DNA of 64,000 bases from Macrocybe gigantea (Eukaryota > Basidiomycota > Agaricomycetes > Agaricales > Callistosporiaceae): assembly GCA_011319805.1 (NCBI GenBank), contig SJRY01000111.1:124001-188000 (forward strand), in the 5' to 3' direction. Shown in pieces: positions 57,673-64,000 of the stretch. Position 1 is the stretch's first letter. Every line of letters begins with the position of its first letter. A model generated the notes under the pieces. The model did not search any database. It was not told the origin of the DNA and was given only the letters and a program-made list of their open reading frames with translations. A program made the translations under genes and the position numbers.

Positions 57673-60600
57673 TCAATCCAATAGTACTTCATTATATACA
57701 AAGTTTTTAGTTACACTATCTATCTTGTCCGCTTCCCATATCGCTTTAATGTTATATACTGATGTTACCCGTGATATAGCAACATAAAACTGACCATGAG
57801 TGAAAACCGGTGTACGTAAATCCAGTCCAACATGTGTTACTGATTGGCCTTGTGACTTGTTGATTGTCATGGCAAAGCATAAGCGGATAGGAAATTGAAG
57901 CCGAGTGAGTGGGAATGGCACTTGTCCTTCCGGCGGCTCATGCTTGATACGTGGGATGAAGATCAACTCTCCTGCATGATCACCTGTAATAAGCCTTAGC
58001 TCCAGAACACGATTACGAATCCGAGTGATGATTCCTCGACTCCCATTGCAAACACCATGGCCTGTATCCAGATTGCGCAACACCATGACAGGACAGCCTA
58101 TTTTGAGAGCCAGCTTGGCCAGTGGCAGTCCTGAACAATTGATAGAGTTCAAATACTCCACCGGATACAGAAGCTGTTCACCATTGTTGCTTGCAGAGAC
58201 CGAATCAGCACTGTGAAAGACTTGCTCTGCTCCAGGAAAGTCTCTGAGAATGTAATGGTTCAGAGAGTCCACATCGTCATTGCGGCTAGACAGAATGGTG
58301 CGAGCAGAAAAGTATTGCTGTGGATTCTGGATAGGAGTGTTGATATTGGGATATATGGTTTGGATAAGAGAAGCAACAGTGTTGTGTTCACAGTGAAAAT
58401 GATCAGGAAGGGTAATGTTGGCATCCATGTCTGTGTGCTGACCATGTCCAACTTGAAGTTGCCACTCTGCAAAAGCACGCTCCTCCAGATTATCGGTGTT
58501 CAATCGCATGTTTCTTCTCAAATGGAGGACTGTAATCTTTCTCCACAATTGAGAACGCAGCATGCATGCACCCACTATCTCTGGACGGGATCCTTTTTCA
58601 ATGACAGGAAGAATCTGCTGAAAGTCTCCACCAAAGATAATGGTCAATCCACCAAAGGGTAGATCACTGCCTCGGATGTCTCGGAATGTGCGATCGACAG
58701 CTTCATGGATATGACGATGCTGCATAGGAGCCTCATCCCAGATAATGAGATCTGTTATGCAAATCAGAGCAGCAAGTGGTGATGTCTTTGTGATTGTGCA
58801 CACAGTAGACTCATTAATGAGAATGGGGATTTTGAAACTCGAATGTGACGTGCGACCACCTGGAAGCAGAAGAGAAGCAATGCCAGAAGATGCCACACAG
58901 ATGACAATCTTGCCCTCGGAACGCAGACGATAGCAAAGAGTATGATAGAGGAATGTTTTGCCAGTGCCTCCTGGACCGTGAAGAAAGAAGATCTGTCCTG
59001 TCTTGTTGGCAATGGCCTGTCTGAACTGATCAAAGGCATCTCTCTGCTCTGGATTCAACCTGGCCTCATTCTCTGCTGCCAATTGAGCCTGCTCCTCCTG
59101 ATCGTAATTGTGCTGCTCTGCTATGAGATGATTTGCAACCCTTTCATTCCAATTCTGAGTGACCTGTGGCATAGATGGCCAATCCTTGAGAGAGCGGCGA
59201 GAAGATTGGAGAAGCTGATCAATGAGAAAAAGGCCATAATCCATAATGTCTTCATCTGAGGGATTGACACGGATGTTGTCATGCTCGAGACGATAGCGTA
59301 GATCATCACAGATCTGGGGCCAATATGTATTCCATAGAGCAGCAGGATCGGAAGGATTGCAATCTCTCAGAATGGTGACAAAGAGGTGGCGAAGCTGACG
59401 ACCGGTTTGCATAGCAGCTGCTTCACGTAAACACTGATCCCACTCCTGATCATCTTCAAGAAGGCCACGTGCAAGACAGGCATCTTTGAAAGAAGGGTGT
59501 ATGACTCCTTCATATGTGCGAAGGTCTTCAAAAGATGTCGAGCCTGCAATCTGGGTCAAAAGAAGTCGAAGATAGAAGCGATCGCCTGATGTGGGAGGAG
59601 CGTAATTCATGCGGCCTATGGCAAATCCTCTCTGTCTAGGCTTCCACTCGTGCTTCTTGTTGAACACAAACTGGGAAGGAAAGTCCTGATAGAGCACAGT
59701 GGATGCTGTATCGGGATATTTGACATTGGCCTTGAAATAGGCAGTGAGAGTGGAATCCTGTCTTCCTCCTCGCAAAACGACCTCTGGCATTGACTCTTGA
59801 CCATCCTGCCTCCAAGTGACAAACTGCTCATCTGGAAGGTGAACCTGCAACCGTATGACATTGGGTGCTTGGCCATGAAGTGGATATTGGAAGATGCGCC
59901 AAAGACTTTCACATGCAGAGACATAGCGTGCATCCAGATACTGCCTGACCTCGTCACCCACAGTGCCAAACTGCATGGAGACACGGTCATGACCCTTGTA
60001 AACATATTTGTAGATGTACTTGACTGCTTTGATAGATGCAATGCACTCCACATTGATGTGGCACTGGTACTTCCAGATGAGCCAGGAAGAATAAGAAACG
60101 ACCCAGCGATTATCGACCTGTTTGCCTCGAACGTCATAGGTATGACCGGTGTTTCGACGACGGGTAGCAGCATATGCATTGTCAGTGATGGTGGTATGCT
60201 CTCTGAAAGGCTTTGGAAAGTTCTTGGTGCATTTGCCATTCTCCATGCATTGAGCTCTGGGATTTTCTGCACCACAGGGTGTGTGAACCATGAACTTTTT
60301 GATCAGCTCAAGCAGTTCAGGATTGTCCTCTGGGAATTCAGAAGAGAGTAGGCTGTCGATATGCTCTGGAGTCTGAAGTTTGGACTCTGGATCAAGAAAG
60401 AGGATGCAGTGCATGTGAGGCAGGCCACGTTTCTGAAACTCAATGACAAAGAGATAGGCTATGACCTTGCCAAAGACACCTTTCTTGATGTCCTCGATCA
60501 GCTCATCCTTTTTGCGATAAAAGACTCGGATGACCAAATCAGGGCGATCAGCTGCTGTCTGGCCAGGCAAAAGCTCAACAGTAATTTCTGTCCAGTTTGG

Positions 60601-62813
60601 ATTGGCAGTCATAGTGATGAAGAGATCTCCACCATGACAGAAACGATTGATGGCCAAAGCATCCTGAAGAAGCTGCTGCATGTTCCTAGTGCTTCCTGCA
60701 AAGGTAGCAGGCAAAATGATCCTGCGGCCCAATTCCTCTGTGCTGACATCCACATTGGCAGCCACTGCATCAGCCAATCCAGCATAAATGTCTCCTCGGA
60801 TTGTGTTCTGGTTGTGCCAAACCCAACGCAGGCGATTCTGCTCAGCAGTTGCCCAGATGTCACAGACAAACTCTTGAAAGAGCTTTTGAGAAAGAAAAAG
60901 ATGCTGAGAATCAATGGCAGGAGGACGGGGATGGAGGCGGTAGCGATAAAACTGGACATTAGAAACATATCTGCGCTGTATTGTGGTGGTGTTGCCATTA
61001 ACCTCAGCCTCCTCCTCTGGGGCTTCATCTGGAGCATCTGGCAGTTGTGCATTGGCATTGACATGCTGCAAAATATCAGCTCGGTTGTAAAGAATTTTGG
61101 GATGCCAACTGAGCTGTCCAGTAGGAAAGAGCAAGACAAATCGGAGAGCTGGATAGAATGGATGGATATCTGAAATGCGCTGGAGAGGTTCACCAAATCG
61201 GCGGTAGAGAATAATGTCCCGAGCACTCTCGAGTTGATCACCATCACCTGGCAGAATGACAGCGATTTCATTGGCAGTGGGCATATTGTAGCGACGGTGG
61301 TCAGTGGTGTTCTCCAATCGTAATACAATTCTGCACTGGTGATCCTCTGGCATATTCCTGGTTTGCTCATATGCCTGTCGATACAACTGGACCCCTGGAT
61401 GACAACGATAGAGCATATCTTGCACAGTGCGAAGAGTCGTGGGATCAAGATTGGTATTCCACTGGTTTGCAATACGGAAATTGTGAGCATCATCAGGATC
61501 ATAAATGTAGAGCTGGGCATAGACAGGTGGCTCTCCAGGAGGAGGAAGAAGAGACCCAGCTCTGTGAGAGAGCTCTCCATGAAGTCTGAACACATAGGGA
61601 GCATTTCCATTGGCCTGAAGAGAAGCATCAACTCTGCGCCCAATTGATACCATTGCAAGCGCATTGTTGTAGTTGCGAATGTGTTTACGGAATTTGTTTG
61701 CAATGGGATTTTGCTCAGAGAGCAAAGTCAAGAGTTCAGGAGGTGGGCGATCCAGAGCAGGAAGCACAATTTTGCCTTGATAGCAACACATGCCAAACTT
61801 CGGATTACGAATCGAAGACTTGACTAAACGCTCAGAGATCCAATGCAGTGCATGACAGAAAGAACATTCAATGTTCATTCTACCCATGTCATGTTGAGGC
61901 CAATTGGGATCAAATGGGCGACGTGCTAGGGGTAGGTTGGTAACAATAGGCAGTGGTGGCAGTGGTGGCAAAGGAGGAGGTGGTGAAGGTGGTGGTGGTG
62001 AAGGAGAAGGCAATGGAGGAGGCAATGGCAGTGGTAAAGGAGCAAGTGGTTGAACAGGTGGTAAAGGCTAAAGGCAAATTGTTATTTATTGAAATCAATC
62101 TAGCTTATTAGAAAAAATGACGTACAGGAGCAGGCAAAGATAATTCAGCATGAGAGGCAACAGAAGGAGGCATAGGAGGCAATGGCAGTGGTAAAGGAGC
62201 AGGTGGTTGAACAGGCAATATAGGCTAAAAGTAAATCATTATTCATTGCAATCAATCTAGCTTAACAGAAAAAATAACATACAGGAGCAGGCAAAGGAGG
62301 CAAATTTGCATATCGAGCAGCTAATTCAGCATAAGAGACAGCAGGAGCAGGAGCAGGAGCAGGAGCAAGAGCAACAAAGGGGCGCATAGGAGGCAAAGCA
62401 TCCAATGCTTGCTGTAAATGAGCAGGAAGATGACCATAGATAGGAGCAGGAGCAGCTTGAGGAGGAGGAGCAACTTGAGGAACAGGAACAGGTACAGGAA
62501 GGGATCTGCGACCACGCCGCACAGGTTGAAGCTCTGGCAAAGCATTCAACTGTGCACGCAGTTCAGCCACAGACAGAGCATTGCGAGGTGGTGGAGGCAC
62601 AGCAAAGGGATCGTCAGGAACATGAGCAGGTCCAGCAGGCACAGGAGGCACAGGAAGAGGCAGAGGAGTCACAATCCGACGACGATGAGGACTATCCAGA
62701 GTGCGGTTATCACGCTCATGCTGGCGGAGTGCACTTCGTGGAGTAACCGGTTGATCCCTAAGGCAATATTATTATAAAAAGACATGATAAGAAAAAGAAC
62801 CTTCAACGTACAT
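57673..62813 (-). CDS. Helitron B Rep/Pif1-helicase
   Basis: The transposase-equivalent of B. Exons: 62812-62813 (AT), 62283-62757, 62126-62224 and 57673-62067, total 4971 bases, a multiple of three, or about 1656 residues. Introns: 62758-62811 (splits the ATG), 62225-62282 and 62068-62125. The N-terminal 240 residues are Pro/Ala-rich; a Cys/His patch follows (CSFCHALHW, FGMCCYQGKIVLP). The HUH nuclease motif GLPHMHCILFLD is near residue 740 and the two-Tyr helix KYIYKYVYKGHD about 140 residues later. Helicase motifs: GPGGTGKT (near 1220), LIIWDEAPMQH, FGGDFQQILPV, GCPVMVLRNLD and INKSQGQSVTHVGLDL. It ends EADKIDSVTKNFVYNEVLLD, 17 residues longer than A. Confidence 0.9.
62017..62297. repeat. 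Direct repeat, period 157 bases (exon plus intron)
   Basis: 62017-62140 and 62174-62297 are near-identical direct copies. Each contains the end of a proline-rich exon, a 58-base intron and the start of the next exon. Introns 62068-62125 and 62225-62282 are exactly 157 bases apart. The copy added 99 coding bases (33 residues) without shifting the frame. Confidence 0.8.
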
Positions 62814-63254
62814 CAGGCGTCTCCAAAAAAAACCAAAACCAAGGCAGCTATGAAGCGTTTTCTACGGCAGGGTATATGCAACCCAAATCCACCAACTGAA
62901 ACAGGGAAATCGGTGCTAACAGTGGTAGTTGATAGAGGAGCGACTTCCAAAAAGGAAGGGGAGGCAACTGTAGACCCGCCAGCCCAATCTCCCTACACAC
63001 TGTGCCCAGAGAGAGGTCCGACCCAAAAAAGGGCCAATAGACAACTGGCAAACACTCTTTTTGTTGAAAAAAGAGAAGCCAGGGAGGTAGGACTTCACTG
63101 GGCTTCACCTTGGTCTCCTGCAGAGTTGTGGACTGAAGAGCAAACCGACTGGAGAAAAGCTGAAGGAAGGTGATGGGGGGAAAAAAGAAGAGGGGGGCCA
63201 ATTTTTCGTTGACAGCTGGCATTTCAGGCCCTGAATTGATGGGCTCTCGGGCTC

Positions 63255-63333
63255 GGACCTGCGGTCCTCGCGGGCGCTGCTGACCAATGCTGCCAAAATA
63301 GTCATGGGGCCTCTGGGCTCGGACCTGCGGTCC
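63255..63333. repeat. Paired palindromes in the 5' region of Helitron B
   Basis: GGACC-TGC-GGTCC occurs at 63255-63267 and 63321-63333, both inside the longer shared string GGCTCGGACCTGCGGTCC. Related but mutated copies occur in Helitron C at 57403-57415 and 57452-57464 with similar spacing. They may bind the Rep protein or be relics of a local duplication. Confidence 0.6.
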
Positions 63334-63447
63334 TCGCGGGAATGGCTTACTCAGCTTACAAATTAATTTTAGTCAGCCAACTTTCACACCCGTCCTCCCA
63401 TTATTATTGATTTCGATACCTACAATCAAAAGCTTGTTCTTTCGATA

Positions 63448-64000
63448 TCATTTCTTCCTGGATGCCATCTTTAGTTCCTTTTCGAGGACGAGAGCCTTGT
63501 TTTTGAGCAAACAATAATCTCCAAAAGTGTTTTGCTCTTGCCACCCCTTGCCTGGCATCCATAAGATCCTGGTCAATAGATTCGAATGTCTTGCGTCAAG
63601 GAACGGCATGCAGTGAACACGGTCCCACGTGTCGCTGTCTATCGCGTATCGGGGTTCCTGCACTGAAGACACTGGATGACGCGGGAAATCCAAATCGATC
63701 AGGTAATCGCAGTCTTCAATTGAAACCTAACGTCCCGTGGTTACGCCTGAGATGTAACGTAGCAGTAATATCCAGGCAACTCACATATCGAGAAGGCTCC
63801 TCCTTATTTACATCATTCATTGCTGATGGAATGAACTTGGCCTCAGGACGAGACCACCAATATGACCCCTCAGCACTAGTGACGGTTTTGTTTCCAAAGT
63901 GCGCCGGAAGCAGTCCATGGAATTCGCTCCTGATGAAATCGACAGATACACCAGTTGGAACGAGGTAGTGACTAGGGAACCTATGCCATTCTTTTCCGAA
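63448..64000 (-). CDS. Unrecognised protein, C-terminal part
   Basis: The gene enters from the right edge. Two exons are readable: about 63785-64000 (WHRFPSHYLVPTGVSVDFIR, FGNKTVTSAEGSYWWSRPEA, MNDVNKEEPSRY) and 63448-63727 (CDYLIDLDFPRHPVSSVQEP, TWDRVHCMPFLDARHSNLLT, KALVLEKELKMASRKK), joined by an intron of about 56 bases that begins GTGAGT. I do not recognise a domain. The stop at 63448-63450 is 37 bases from the 5' end of Helitron B. Confidence 0.6.

Larger units (their letters stand above)
57607..63410 (-). mobile_element. Helitron B, full-length, apparently coding-intact
   Basis: The largest element of the array. The 5' end TCAATAATAATGGG is at 63410, preceded on the element strand by A; the 3' end has hairpin GTGCC-AGC-GGCAC (57621-57633), then GTGTTATATA and CTTG (57607-57610), followed by T of element C. 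This fits the known insertion of Helitrons between A and T. The 5' subterminal region carries two palindromes GGACCTGCGGTCC (63255-63267 and 63321-63333). The Rep/helicase gene spans 57673-62813 with no break. It aligns with A along its whole length but is clearly diverged in DNA sequence. Confidence 0.85.

Noticed and set aside
62300..62660. Simple-sequence repeat array (GGAGCA-type) at the Helitron B leader
   Set aside because: The pattern is explained by the Pro/Ala-rich coding exon.
1..64000. tRNA genes, rRNA genes, CRISPR arrays
   Set aside because: None seen by eye on either strand; the genome is fungal, so CRISPR is not expected. A tRNA search program was not available.

Overview
The window is chromosomal DNA of a filamentous fungus, almost certainly a basidiomycete of the Agaricomycetes. 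Genes are packed on both strands, most are cut by introns of 49-60 bases with GT-AG borders, divergent pairs share promoters of 77-240 bases, and about 13 kb on the right is Helitron DNA of the type common in mushroom genomes. No rRNA, tRNA or CRISPR array was found.

Left and middle part (1-50,478). In order: the 3' end of TTI1; dCMP deaminase DCD1 (-); RNase P/MRP subunit POP3 (-); an arrestin-fold protein (+); ESCRT cofactor VTA1 (-); an unrecognised coiled-coil protein (-); two tandem rhamnogalacturonan acetylesterases (-); circularly permuted GTPase GNL1 (-) divergent from a SAM methyltransferase (+); WD40 rRNA-processing factor UTP17/WDR75 (+); an F-box protein (-); a PB1-domain protein (-); an aldo/keto reductase (-) divergent from a ketopantoate-reductase-like protein (+); an O-fucosyltransferase-like protein (-) divergent from a GDP-fucose-type transporter (+); a CAT/condensation-fold acyltransferase (+); a TBC protein (-) divergent from gamma-tubulin complex GCP4 (+); inorganic pyrophosphatase (+) convergent with nucleoporin POM152 (-); an RNase III-like/dsRBD protein (+); a tail-anchored thioredoxin (-); and an unrecognised protein (-). 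Most are single-copy housekeeping genes.

Right part (50,548-63,410) is a head-to-tail array of three Helitrons read on the minus strand: A (5.7 kb, one nonsense codon in its Rep/helicase gene), C (1.35 kb, internally deleted, with a triplicated 3' end and a probable small DNA transposon) and B (5.8 kb, open Rep/helicase of about 1656 residues after splicing). The elements abut without host DNA, share the 5' end TCAATAATAATG and the 3' end hairpin GTGCC-NNN-GGCAC plus CTTR, and the array sits at an A/T dinucleotide. Both Rep/helicase genes have an intron that splits the start codon. A partial host gene (-) follows at the right edge.

A cross-cutting observation: at least 17 otherwise well-conserved host genes or exons need one extra base, usually in a short homopolymer, to restore the family reading frame. 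Since several of these genes are essential in other fungi, single-base deletions in the assembly are the most likely cause, and gene models here should be built with that in mind.
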